From contig CM041776.1 in the NCBI GenBank assembly GCA_023374045.1, positions 277,597,039 to 277,661,038 on the forward strand: a DNA stretch of 64,000 nucleotides, read 5' to 3'. Positions 11,434 through 23,189 of this stretch are shown here, in pieces (position 1 is the first letter of the stretch; each line of letters starts with the position of its first letter). This DNA is from Limonium bicolor (taxonomy: Eukaryota > Streptophyta > Magnoliopsida > Caryophyllales > Plumbaginaceae). The position numbers and the translations under genes were made by a program. The notes under the pieces were generated by a model that saw only the letters and a program-made list of their open reading frames with translations, ran no database searches and was not told where the DNA came from.

Positions 11434-14400
11434 TTATCTTACACCAAAACTTAGATTATTTTCCACTTTCAACCCAGACACCCTCATCATGGTCTGACCT
11501 TGTGTAAAGCAATTCATTTTGTAATTCATCATTAGAATCCCTTCTATCACCTCGTGGTCGTCTTCGTCATTGTTTTCATTTTCAACCAAAACTGGTCTTC
11601 TCCCAGGAAGAACAGCAGACCACCTACAGTCTTTCGGGTCCTGAACATACCACACTTGCTCACAATCCTTTCCTAGGACAAATTGATCATTCGTATAGCC
11701 GATACGTGAAAGATCAACCATAGTGAGTCCTCCGTCATTTTGGTATCCTCGTCGGTTGTCTACCCATTTACAACGAAACACTAAAAAAGAATCGACGTGG
11801 TAGTCTAGTTCCCAAATGTCCTCGATAACACCATAATACCAACTAAAACTGCTAAATGGTCGAGATTGGTGACCGGTTTGGTATTCAGTGACTGTAGCTT
11901 CTATTTTTACTCCACTGTTCTGATTTATTGACTTAGCATCTTGGCGTGCAGTGTAGTATGTATATCCATTTATGTCATACCCTTCAAACGAAATAACATT
12001 AGTTTCAGGTCCAACGGCTAAACATTTAATCTCTTCACTAACATATTCTGGATTTGATGAAGCTAGTTCAAACACATGATCTTTGAACCATGATACAAAC
12101 ACTCGGTTTTGTTCAGTTGTCAGCCAAAGATGACCTTTAGTGGGATTTTGTTGCCTTAACTCAGCCATATGGGTGTCGAAGAAAGGTTCAACAACCTCAA
12201 CGTGTTGTAATACAAAAATATGTGCTTGGTGAATAAGATCATGTGGCACATGTACAATCTTTCTGCCGATGACACCTTTACCCTTATACCTATTGTAGTG
12301 TCACGGTTTTGGAATACCAATTGCCTCTGCTTCTTTCAAATAATCAGTCACGAATTCTATGACTTCCTCAGTGACCGTCGCTTCTACTATGCTCCCTTCT
12401 GGTCGATATCTGTTCTTCATTATACTCTTTAGGATACCCATGTATCGTTCAAAAGGGTACATATATCGTAAGTAGACCGGATCACAAAATTGGATCTCTC
12501 GAACGATGTGGACAATTAAGTGCACCATTATGTCAAAAAAGGATGGTGGAAAGTAAATCTCAAGTTGACATAATGTGACTACAATTTCATGTTGTAGATC
12601 ACTGAGGGAGTTCATGTCAATTGCCTTGCAGCAGATGGCATTGAAAAAAAAACATAATCTGGTTAAAGCATTTCTGACATTATCAGGTAAAATCCCTCTG
12701 ATCGCTACTGAAAGGAGATGTAACATTAACACATGATAATCGTGAGACTTCATGCCTAGCAACTTCAAATCCTTCATCGAGACTATGTTCTTCCAGTTTG
12801 AAGAGTACCTGGAGGGTACTTTTACTGAATGCAAACATTTGCAGAAGCTGATTTTTTCATTTTTTTGAAAGAGTGTAGCACGCAGGAGGTAGATAAATTC
12901 GTTTCCCGTTCTCTTGTGGGTGTAACTCTGGTCGTATACCCATGGCTTGCATGTCTTTCTGTAACGCCCCTATTTAAACAAATACAGCGGAATAAAACTC
13001 TAAAGGTGATTACAGATCATCGGGTTCCAAACACCCGGTACAAAACCTCACCAATACCACTTACTAATGTTACAGTCTGAACTCGAGAAAACAATGTTAA
13101 CGTAACTTAAAACAAACAAAGCAACTCTCCACAATTCCTAGTTCTCATCCCAATCACTCATACTCTTCGTGGCCACCTGTATGAGCAATTTCGTACCTGC
13201 AAGATGAAACCAAGCAGCCCACCCCGGGAGGGGTGAGTTAGTTCCCTGGAATGGAACTGGTACAATTCTCCAAAACAATATTTAAAACATAACTCTTCAA
13301 AATAACCAGTAACTTGAAATCAAACCCTTGAAGGTAAAACAGGGAAAGGAGACACTTCAAAACAATCAATCATAGAGAAAAGAGAACAAGGTAAGGATAG
13401 AGACAAAGAACTTAAGAACCAAGTCAACCACTTAAGAAGTCACACCACATAGTTGGTAAGCATCCATTATTGATGTTAGAACCAATTCTGGTTAGGAAGA
13501 GAAAGACTCAGGTAGTCACAAAGGACTAGGAATGATATGAATACCCATAACCCGTGGTAGACAGTTTATGTCTCCACCATTTCAGAAAGCTGATTCCCAT
13601 AGACAAAATATACTCAAGAGTGGAATAAACCAATTGGGAGAGATGGCCCCCACCGCCATTCAGTTGTCACAAGGACGAGGTAAACAGACCTCCGCTGTCA
13701 GTTGTCCATATGGACGAGGTATAGCAGACCTCCGCTGCCACCGACCCATTCTCAATCATCGGTTAAAAGTGTGTGCACCACTTAATAAAAAGAAGCCATA
13801 CTCAGTACCAAGATTAACACTTTCCCATATTCCCATTAGATTATCAACTGCACAAGGGCAATACCAAAACACTCATTCCTACAGAGTGCAGAGGCGTAAA
13901 CCCTCAACAATTAATATCCAATAGAAAGAATCCATTCCTAATAATGCTGATCAAACTCGACTCGTGGTTGAAGCAATACCCATTATCCAAAGGAAGAATT
14001 ACCAACACCAGATATTTCCTATATTCCCAGTTACCCCACTAGATCATTAACTGCACCAGAGCAATACCAAAACAATCAGTCCTACAGAGTGCAGAAGCGT
14101 AAACCCTAGGCAGCTAATATCTAGTGAAACAACTAGATAGGAGGAACTAATAACCAAGGAAGTTTCACATTCAAGGCTCAGTTAGCCACACAAGCTGAGT
14201 TAGTCACACAACCATTTCCTTTTAGAAATCCATTTTAGCTCAATTAGTGTTTGTCAAAAACATCCCTTAAGTCTTGTTAGCAAAGCATAAGAGTACGAGA
14301 AATCGTATCTGGTCAATGCTGTAGCAGTTCTAGTAAACTCGTGCAAACAATCAACAATACTCTGAGGAACATTAAAGATAATCTATCATCAATAACTTAT

Positions 14401-17400
14401 ATCCTAAGTTAAACTTAAATAAATTCCTCTCTCTTATTTCTAAATCCCAATCATCTTGTAAGCCCTCGCTTAAATGTTATGTATAATCTTTGGGTTATCT
14501 GAGAATGTTGTATAGCCCAAGGTGGTAAGATCAAGGAATGTATTCTATTAACATTTGCTAATTGTCCACTCCTATCCACTTTATTCGTACTTAACCACAA
14601 TCCTCATATTCAAGACTTTTGAGACCTTTATATCATAAATGTGTTTTATATTATATAATCAATCTTAGAATTCCAATGATAAACTTAAGCTCAATACTTT
14701 TATTCTTAATTTAGAATAAACATTGTATTATGACCTATGATGGATTCATCTCATAATACTATACTATTATTTCACACTGTAATGATTATGTATTTTATCA
14801 ATATCTACTAGATAATCCATTGTGATTAAGTCTTCCCCTTAACTTAATTAAGATCTACATCTTGTATATTGGAATCATAGTGTTGTAGACACAATTTATT
14901 ATAACTTAATTGAGCCACTAAACTCAATTATCATATCCTTAGTTCAGAATGACTTCCTACTATAACCGTCTAATAATCTTGTCACAAGATGTTGAATTAC
15001 CTCTCATATTGAAATAACTATATTATTATTAACTTAGACTTATCGAACTCTTACATTTAGTATTTACAAGATATATTATTTACTTTATCATTAACTATAT
15101 AATAAGGTGTTTTAAGATAACCCTTAAACTTAATTTCATAACCACAATTCAATACTACCTCATATAATATTCTTTTAATAGTATTATGTATGGGTTTAGT
15201 TTAACTTATTAATTCCTTTATATTCTATTTGCTATAAGGTATTTTATTTCTTTTATTTATTTATTTATTTATCGTATATGTATACTAGGATTTGTTCTAG
15301 ACATTCTTTATGTAGTTTTATTGCATTTAATTATTTATATTAACTTTTACACATATCTACATCCAAAATATGGTTTATAAAATAAAGTATTTTCCTTAGT
15401 TTCAATTAAGTATATTAACTACCATATTATATAATTAATATAAATGTAGATTAATTTAGTTCCTTGATTTAACCTAGGTTACTATTTTATTTCTTTTATA
15501 TATATGTACATATATATATATATTCACTTCACCTAAAATTTTATACCCAAAAATATTTATTAACATTCTGTTAGTTTAGTCTTATTATATTTTCCCCAAC
15601 CTATAAAGTTTATTAATCATCTATACTTTAATTTTTGGTTACATTAAAAACCTGATATTATAAGGTAACTTATGAAGAACCTTAGAAATACAATTTTTAA
15701 ACCTATTTTGTCTTGTCCAAAAATTCCCAAATTAAGTATATAGTAACTATAACATTTTAGACATATTATAAAAATTTTATTTCATAAAAATATCTTTTTA
15801 AATTTTCCAAATAATTCCATAATACTCATAACTTGCAAAAATTATAAATTACGCTTAAAAACTCAAAACCCATATTAATATACATCAAAATAAACTAGAG
15901 TTTATAAGGAATCTATGGTTAAAATTTCAAGTCAAAACACATTCGGGAAGGTATTTAAATTAATTCAACAAGTTAGGGTTTAATTCTAGAATTAATAAAA
16001 ACTTAATATACTTAAATCTTATACGTTTTAATCTCGGCCGTCCGTTTCTTTTAACTACGATCAGACGGCCCGAGATCCCCGAGTTCATCAGCGAGGAACA
16101 CAGCAGTGTCGAGTACTAAGTTGATAGTTTCTCTCAACTCACAGAACCAAATTCGTTGATTCTTGTTCCATTGGATTCGAAATTGAAAAACGAATCCATC
16201 AGACACCGATTTCTCCACATATCATGCAGTATTCTGCAAGATCGCTTCTGGGTTCGAGGAGGTTAGGGTTTATGTTAATTCGAATCTTAATTTGCCAAAT
16301 TCTCTTAGTATAACGCATAATAGGTGAAATTGGGACATGGGTTTGACCGATAATGTAAAGGCGAATGACAATAACGGGACAATTTGATAGGAAACTCACC
16401 GGAGAAGCAACAACGGGGGAAATCGAATTCGATGTTCTGGAAAAATTCGAACTTTACGAGTTTTCGAGTAGCCAACTTTGCAACACTATAAGTTTCAGTA
16501 CAGATCGAGTTTGGCTTTGTTCTTGGGCTTAATTTAAAGAGGAACCTTAACTCTACATATTGATAACAAGAACTCACTCTAACTCGCAACACACAAGGAG
16601 AAATCTAACCCGAAAGTTACGAGTCTATACCTGTGGTTTCTGTATGATTTTATGTAATGGTGAATCGAGATCTTTAGACGTCTCGCTCTCCCAATCGGTT
16701 ATGAATCAGCCTTGGTCATCAACACGAAAGTTGTAGAAGGATTAAAGATCTACACAACGAGCTATAGAAATTGAATTTTGGTTGAAAGATGAGGGAGTTA
16801 TGGCAAGACGAATTTTACCTGAAATCGAAGGAAACTGGAAATCTACGTTTTCGGTTTCGCAGGGTGGCTACTTTGGATCGAAATTCCGGTTGATGTAGGA
16901 TGATCTAAATTTAGTGTGAGTTATGGTTGTAAAGAGGTAGTGTAGGAGAAGACAACAAAAAATACGACACTCAAAAACTCTCAAAGATGAGTGAGATATA
17001 GCCGTCTAAAGTTAGGGCAAAATCGCATAAGTCTGTTCCGATTTTTAAGCCAAGTGTGGGTGGCCTGTGACCGATTGACACGTGGCAGGTTTCAAAATTT
17101 TGACTCTAAACTTCATTCCATCATAACTTTGGCTAGGATGATCCGTTTTTGACGTTCTTTTTATCGATCTTCATGGTTTTCCATAACCTATTTATTGGTA
17201 TAGGTTTCATGGGCTGGTTTGACCATTCTCAAAAAGTCAACCCTAGCAAGGCTTGAGAAGCTTTAGGGTTTCCATAATTTTATTTTGACTTGTATGAGTC
17301 AAATTAATGTCCAAATTATTTCTAAAATCTTTATAATATACTTGGAGTGTTTAGAAATTTTCCCAAGATTTATTGACTTATAAATCTTATTATTAAATTC

Positions 17401-19367
17401 ATAATACTATATAATAATATATAATAATTTAATACTTAATAGTATTCTTTAGGGTTAAATAGAAGAAATCCCCTAAATTAATTTCCATAATTCCACATAA
17501 TATTAATATTCATAGTTCCATACAATACTTTAATATTAAATAGTATTAATTAAGGTTTAACAAAAGAAATCCCCTAAATTAATTTAAATTAATTTAGGGG
17601 TATTTCACTTTCCTTACTTTTAACCCGTCTTTTGTTTTACCCGGTATATTGAGCAAAGTCCCGCTCACTGCCTCACCGACGTTTTTCACGATATGCATGA
17701 TATCCAAGTAGTGTCTGACAGACAAATTACGCCAATACGGTAACTCCCAAAAGATGGAACACTTTTTCCAAATGTTTTTTGGCGGTTTTGTTGTGTTCCC
17801 AAAAACATTTACGATGTCCTTAACCTTTGAATAAACCTCCTCGGAGGTTAATGGTAGACGGGCTGCACGAGTCTCAGCTTTGCCGTTAAACAGTTTTTTT
17901 TTTCTTTCGAAAAGGATGATCTTCAGGTAGAAACCTTCGATGGCACATGTAAACATTTTTACCACGGTTTTTTAAACGTTCTGTACATGTGTCATCCTCG
18001 CAAACAGGACATGCAAATGTGCCTTTGAATGTGTATCTAGACAAGTTACCATACGCAGGGAAGTTGTTGACTGTACAGAACAACAACGCTTTAAGCGTGA
18101 AATTTTCTCTTGCATAGGCATCATACACCACGGTACCCTCATTCCATAATAACTTCAAATCATCAATCAGTGGGGCGAGATATACGTTAATGTAATGACC
18201 TGGCTGCTTGGGACCACATATCATGAGTGATAACATTATGTACTTTCGTTTCATACATAGCCATGAGGGAAAATTGTATATCACTAGCAAAACAGGCCAA
18301 GTGCTATGTTGACTGCTCAACGTACCATACGGGTTCATCCCATCAGTGCATAATCCAAGCCTCAGATTCCTATTTTCATCACCGAAATCTTTGAACCGTC
18401 TGTTGATGTTTCTCCACTGAGGTCCATCTACTGGATGTCTTAACTTCTCATCACTTTTTCTACCCTCTGTGTGCCATCGTAAATTTTTTGCATCTATCGG
18501 ATTGGCAAACAACCGTTTGAATCTAGGTATGATCGGCAAATACCACAACAGTTTAGCTGGAGGACTTTTTTTATGGACGAGGGAGTCACCATCCTTATGC
18601 TTGTATCGTGACAACGAACATTTTGGACACTTGTCTAATTGTTCGTACTCTTCCATATACAACACACAATTGTTTGGGCATGCATGAATCTTTTTGTACT
18701 CAATTCCCATTAGACACATCCATTTCTTTGCTTCGTAGGTGGTGGTAGGCAGACCGTTACCATCAGGAAACATATCATGAAGCAACTCAAGAAGTGTTGT
18801 GAAGCTCTTGTCATTCCACCCATGTGTCCCTTTCAGATTGAACAAATTTAATACACCGGTCAATTTGCTGTACTTAGTGCACATGGGGCCGGCCAGGTAC
18901 AAGGCTGTTTTGGATGCGTCCAGTAATCTTTGATACTCATCCGGCCTATCAGCAAAATTATCCTCGACATTGTCAAACATATCGTCTATATGCTCATCAT
19001 GGTAAGCCATCTGATCACTTTCATTGACACCTAAATTATCTGGGAGTTCTGACTCATTGACAGTATCAAAGATGTGGCCAGTTCTCATCCTCTTCCGATC
19101 GTGACTGCATGAGGAGACGTCGTTATCATCAACAGACTCACCATGGAACATCCATCTTCTATAATGTGCCATGAATCCACGGGTCTTCAGATGAAATTCA
19201 ATTTCCTCGATGGTTGAATATTGTCTTAACACACCGCAGTCAACACAAGGACATGGAATTTTCTCTGCCTTTGTCATGTTCTTATGTTGCACTACCGATT
19301 TGCAGAACTCTTTCAACATATTGTTAAAGTGATCTCCTCGATCACCATACATCCAGTCACGCTCCAT
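11434..19367 (-). pseudogene. CACTA transposase gene (TNP2/TNPD type), split by an LTR element
   Basis: Starts at the ATG at 19367 (MERDWMYGDRGDHFN). It runs through a transposase-associated zinc-finger-like N-terminus (CPCVDCG), the TNP2 core (HACPNNCVLYMEEYEQLDKC, LCTDGMNPYG, FACPVCEDDTC), a DUF4218-type region (IYFPPSFFDIMVHLIVHI, YPFERYMGILK) and a DUF4216-type region (FLVFRCKWVD, then DLSRIGY), ending at 11434. Four lesions: an extra A in an A10 run (17894-17903); the 4.65-kb insertion between 17612 and 12955; an extra A in an A7 run (12860-12866); and a TGA at 12301-12303 that looks like a CGA>TGA change. Apart from these the frame is continuous. NFPAYGNLSRY lacks the Asp often seen in family versions (NDFPAYGNLSG). 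Confidence 0.88.
12960..17607 (-). mobile_element. Long non-coding LTR-type element (probable gypsy solo LTR), 4,648 bp
   Basis: The plus strand reads TGTAACGCCCCTA at the start and TAGGGGTATTTCA at the end, the TG...CA ends of an LTR. It is flanked by a perfect 5-bp duplication CTTTC (12955-12959, 17608-17612). It interrupts the CACTA transposase frame, so the borders are certain. No gag, pol or second LTR is seen inside, so a solo LTR or a non-coding LARD-like element fits best. Inner near-repeats include GGACGAGGTA...CAGACCTCCGCTG (about 13663-13737) and a ~80-bp block at about 13848-13925 repeated near 14050-14130. In the minus sense it begins TGAAATACCCCTAAATT, like the long LTR near 36358-38664. 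Confidence 0.85.
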
Positions 19368-19442
19368 TCTATATGTCAAACAAACAACTGGTATGAGAAT
19401 CACATTACCTAAATCGATGGTATAGATTACATTTGTTTGCAC

Positions 19443-21120
19443 GTGTTTATATCCTAGTGGAGCGTGACTGGTTCCAACTCAAATAGACTAGCAGTTTTGC
19501 CTCAAACATCTAGCCTAACTCTAATTTTCATACCCAAATAAACTAGCATTTTAATTTCAAAATTCAAGCCTAACTCTAAGGTTCAAACCCAAATAAAGTA
19601 GCATTTTAATTTCAATAAATAATTGCATTTTTTAAAACAAAAACATAAGTTAAACTACTTACTTGTTTGTAGTTTGTACGATGTATAGAGGGAGAAGGAG
19701 GATGGTTGGTACACAAAGAGCGACAAGACTGGTTTGACTTTCCTGGAAGTCGTAGGCTAATATATAGTGAGACCTGATAATAAAAAAAATTGTTATATTA
19801 AGACAAAATACAACATTACGAAGAGATTTTGTTAAAAAAACGGCATGACCTTTGCATAATTTTACCTATCCCATGCTTATTAGTAAGCATTCACCAATCA
19901 TTCAACAACACAAATTTCCATCACAAATCAAACTAATACCAAATCTATTCATCAAACCAAATTTCAATAATTTGTGGAAATCAAATACAAAGTATAAAAG
20001 AGAAAAATATAAGTTAGATTATATTACCGGTTCTTCCACTCCGCTTTCAATCTACCGTACAATGACTGAGGAGTTTCTTAACCACTTCTCTGTAGATAGA
20101 ATAGAAACTCATTAGTTTACGTATGTTAATTGTTTGTACTTACAATTGCAAAATTATATATAATGAGCTAAAAAGATGAAGATGTAGGTTGAGTATATTA
20201 CGAGTTCACAAATGAAATGTATTCAGCCCCGTACGACTTCAATCCGGTGAACCCATTTAGTGATTTCCCTCTACAAAGACACAACCATGCTTATTATTAA
20301 GCATTCACCAATCATTCAACAATACAACTTTCCATCATAAACCAAACTAATATATACCAAATTTATTCCTTATTTGTAGTTAGGTTGTAAATTTACAGTG
20401 AGTGAAGAGAATGAAGAGATAAGTTAAAGTATATTACCGGTTCCTAAAGGAATTGTTTTCAGCCCCTCTTCTCAATTGGGCGTGCGAGACGTGTAGCACT
20501 ACCAATCTCTATAGAGTCAACGCAGACGCAAAATAAGTATCAATTGAGGGCGCAACACTATATAACTTACAATGTTTATAATTTGCTTATAATTATAAGC
20601 ACAAATAATGCTCAAACATTGTTCCACCCCATATATAAGCATAATAAATCTAGCCCAAATAAGCTAACCTAACTATACTCAAAAGAAGGGCAAAAAACAG
20701 TAAAAATATTCACTCAGACATTTCATCAAACACCTTGTGTTCATACATAATTTGATTAGTTTAATAACCAAATCTTTCAAAGATTTGACACACACAATAA
20801 ATATCAACATCCACAATCATAATGTGACACAAATCTATCAATTTTAACAACATATTTGTAATTTTTTAGTCAAAACCGATTTGGTGTTTGTTATTACCGA
20901 AGTTGTTGTTGTTGTTGCAGCAACAACTTCCGATGACAACCACGCACGACCGGCGACGGCGGCGGCGACGACGGCGAAGGCGGGAGGAGGGCAACGACGT
21001 CGGAGCGGTGGCGGTGTGGTGGCTGTCGAAATCGGAGCAAAATCACCGGTTAACAGAGAAGAGGGGTGAGGGTTAGGTTGTAACAGCGTAACTGTGTCGG
21101 GGCTGGGTGGGGGTGTTTAC
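19443..21120. other. 5' region of the CACTA element, non-coding
   Basis: Lies between the transposase start and the right subterminal repeats. It has several short GGTTCCT/TATATTACCGGTTC-like near-repeats (around 20025, 20205 and 20435), each followed by similar AAGCATTCACCAATCATTCAACA blocks at 19883 and 20300. A GC-rich patch (20935-21070, many GGCGGC/GACGACG triplets) stands out from the AT-rich surroundings. It could be promoter or leader sequence for the transposase gene. No protein is supported here. Confidence 0.45.
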
Positions 21121-21375
21121 TAAGTGACCTATTTCGGCGGTTGTTACTAGGAACTGCCGAAATAGGACCTCCGTATTTATTTAAAATAAAAAAACATCTA
21201 TTTCGGCGGTTCCTAGTCACAACCGCCGAAATAGACTACCAAATATATCTATTTCGGCGGTTGTGACTAGGAACCGCCGAAATAGATGTTACTTTTTTAA
21301 TTAAAAAAATTACGGAGGACCTATCTCGGCGGTTCCTAGTCACAACCGCCGAGATAGGGGCGCTGAAATAGGTCA
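21121..21375. repeat. CACTA subterminal palindromic repeats, right end
   Basis: Four palindromic copies at about 21127-21167, 21198-21233, 21248-21285 and 21321-21358. Each reads CTATTTCGGCGGTT (or CTATCTCGG...) and then, after AGGA/TGACTAG, the inverse ending CCGAAATAG. They match the left-end array and confirm both ends of the element. Confidence 0.88.
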
Positions 21376-21901
21376 TTTTTGTACTAGTGTGAGCTTAAAA
21401 AACTTTGGATTTCACGCTAGACCATATAACACCTTAGCATCGTTCATGTAAGGTTTCATCAATTTTGGACAACATTTAAGCATCTTTTAAGTTGATCAAA
21501 TATTAGAAAAGTTACCGGATGTAAAATACAGGAAACCACATGGGTGGGCAAAGTAATTTTTGAAACCTCGTGGGTGGGATGTGTAATTTCACCAAACGTC
21601 ATGGGTGGGGGATGTAATTTTTCCTAATATATTTGTAAATAATAATGGTACATCTCACCATAAACCTTATTATATGAAAAGAGGTCAATTATAACATATA
21701 AAACTTTTTGAAGTAGGTTAACGGTTAAACATAATAAATTTAAAAGTCAAAATTTTCATCCCAAGCACTACTCTCAACATATATAAACACTATTTGGATA
21801 TAAACTTATTTCAACATATTGAAAAAATATTAAACAATTAAATTTTATTAATTTAATGTTAACTTAAGTAAAACAACTAAAAATCATCTACATAAAATTT
21901 A

Positions 21902-22082
21902 GAATAAATTACTGGGAACCCCCCTGAGGTTTTGGGAAATTACTACTAACCCTCTTATGGTTTTAATAATTATTAGCAACCCCCTTCAGTTTATGGTATC
22001 CTTGACTTATAACCCCCCAAGTCTAACTCCGTTAACTGAGCGTTTAATACTTGCTGACATGTCAACTTACCTACTAACTAAT
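21902..22082. repeat. MULE left terminal inverted repeat
   Basis: About 180 bp. It pairs with 27658-27837 with few mismatches and small indels, and reads into the element as GAATAAATTACTGGGAAC... to ...GCTGACATGTCAACTTACC. TIRs of this length are typical of plant MULEs and often contain the transposase-gene promoters. Confidence 0.9.
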
Positions 22083-22779
22083 GCCTTGCTGTAAAAAAAA
22101 ACAATGCTCAATCATCATACTCTAATTCCCTCTCATCCTGCTAGTTTTCCCAAATCGCGCAACCCTAACTCCTGTTTCTCATCTTACTTAAGTGTAATGA
22201 ATGCGGGTGAAATGTACTGATATCATGTCTATTTGATTTTGCTAGCTTTCCTAAAAAACACCCAACCCTAGCGTCTGTTTCTCCTCTTCCTCCTCTGTGT
22301 TCTACTGGTTATCAATCGATCCAGATTATTCAGGTATGTGCATCTCTGTTTCTAGATTCCTCAACTGTGTTCTACTGGTTATCAATCGATCCTGATTATT
22401 CAGGTATATGCATCTCTATTTCTCGATTCCTCAACTCTGTACATGCATTATGTGGCTTGAAATCATTCCCCAATTTATCCCTCTTTTCTAGGGATTGAAT
22501 AAATCCTCTCTGTAATTCTTGACCATCGAATTAGGTTTCCAACAATAATACAATTTTTTTTCAATTGTGTTGTGTTGTACTTCGATAACTAGAAGAGTTG
22601 TTGTCTGTTTGTTGTCATTACACAAGCTTTAGATTTGTGGGTATATCAATTTTTTTGCCCATTAACTTCATTGAGTTCAGGTTATGCAATTATAATACAA
22701 TCTTTTGTTGGACAAATGGTGTTCATCCCTAATTTGATGTGATGTGATGTTGGTTCATTCATAGGTTGTTACCATCAAA

Positions 22780-23187
22780 ATGTCATCCTCAAATAATTCA
22801 GTGAGTTTGAGTAAGTTCACCTTTGTCAATGTCAAGTGTAGATGCAATAAGCATGCCAAGATGCTTGTTTCTTACACTGCTGAAAACAATAAAAAAATGT
22901 TCTACCGGTGTGATTCGTGTCGATTCTTCAAATGGTGGTATGAGGTGGAACACAGCCTGCACCTTTTGAGACCAAATTTGTATGGTGAGGAGGTGAACCA
23001 GGCTGATGTCAACAATGAGGACATGTCACTTAAAGAGGAGATCAAAGAGTTGAAAGAGGCGTTGAATGAGATGAGAGTCACTGTCATCAAAGAAGCCACC
23101 GATATGAAGAGTGAAATTTGTAAGCTTCTTGCTATCTCCTATGTTGTTATTGGAGCTATTTTTGTGTTGTTTCTAAAGGCAACATAG
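22780..23187 (+). CDS. GRF-type zinc finger, coiled-coil and membrane-segment protein carried by the MULE
   Basis: Single open frame of 135 aa with ATG at 22780 and no damage. Residues 19-52 form a GRF-type zinc finger: KCRCNKHAKML, then KKMFYRCDSCRFFKWWYE, with the pattern CxC...FYRC..C.FF.W. Residues ~80-115 are a charged heptad-like coiled coil (LKEEIKELKEALNEM). Residues ~117-133 are hydrophobic (VVIGAIFVLFL), a likely C-terminal membrane anchor. Plant genomes have many small proteins of this architecture (for example, as I recall, the At1g43920/At4g04775-like group), function unknown. GRF fingers in other proteins bind nucleic acid, so a DNA-binding accessory role in transposition is possible but only inferred. 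The 5' side (22140-22760) may hold a UTR intron. Confidence 0.75.
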   Translation: MSSSNNSVSLSKFTFVNVKCRCNKHAKMLVSYTAENNKKMFYRCDSCRFFKWWYEVEHSLHLLRPNLYGEEVNQADVNNEDMSLKEEIKELKEALNEMRVTVIKEATDMKSEICKLLAISYVVIGAIFVLFLKAT

Positions 23188-23189
23188 AT

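Larger units (their letters stand above)
7348..21389 (-). mobile_element. CACTA (En/Spm) DNA transposon, 14,042 bp, degenerate
   Basis: The termini are CACTAGTACAAAAAAGG at 7348 and its inverse ending GTACTAGTG at 21389. They are flanked by the 3-bp duplication TGA (7345-7347, 21390-21392), as expected for the superfamily. Clusters of a ~36-bp palindromic subterminal motif (TATTTCGGCGG...CCGCCGAAATA) lie at both ends. It carries two minus-strand genes: a TNP2-type transposase (19367 to 11434) and a Transposase_24/Ulp1-type second gene (11318 to 7916). Both are broken. It landed in a MITE and was later hit by an LTR-type element at 12960-17607; without that insertion it would be about 9.4 kb. 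Confidence 0.95.
7041..21624. mobile_element. MITE (family A, copy 1), split by the CACTA element
   Basis: The two halves are 7041-7347 and 21393-21624. Left terminus GGGAAAATTACATTCCCCAC; the right terminus is its inverse, and the TIR continues far inward (CCCATGACGTTTGG / CCAAACGTCATGGG). The 7-bp TAATATA flanks both ends (7034-7040, 21625-21631). Removing the CACTA and one TGA gives about 539 bp, which matches the second copy of the family at 40643-41179 (537 bp). Internally both copies fold back around CATTGGGTCCCAC. The long TIR and, in copy 2, a 9-bp TSD suggest a Mutator-type MITE. Confidence 0.85.

Noticed and set aside
13568..13924. 118-aa frame in the 4.65-kb LTR element
   Set aside because: No protein family resemblance; it lies on internal near-repeats of a non-coding LTR.
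20881..21076. Alanine/glycine- or arginine-rich 62-aa frames
   Set aside because: They come from a GC-rich triplet patch in the CACTA 5' region, two frames overlap over the same bases, and no domain is seen.
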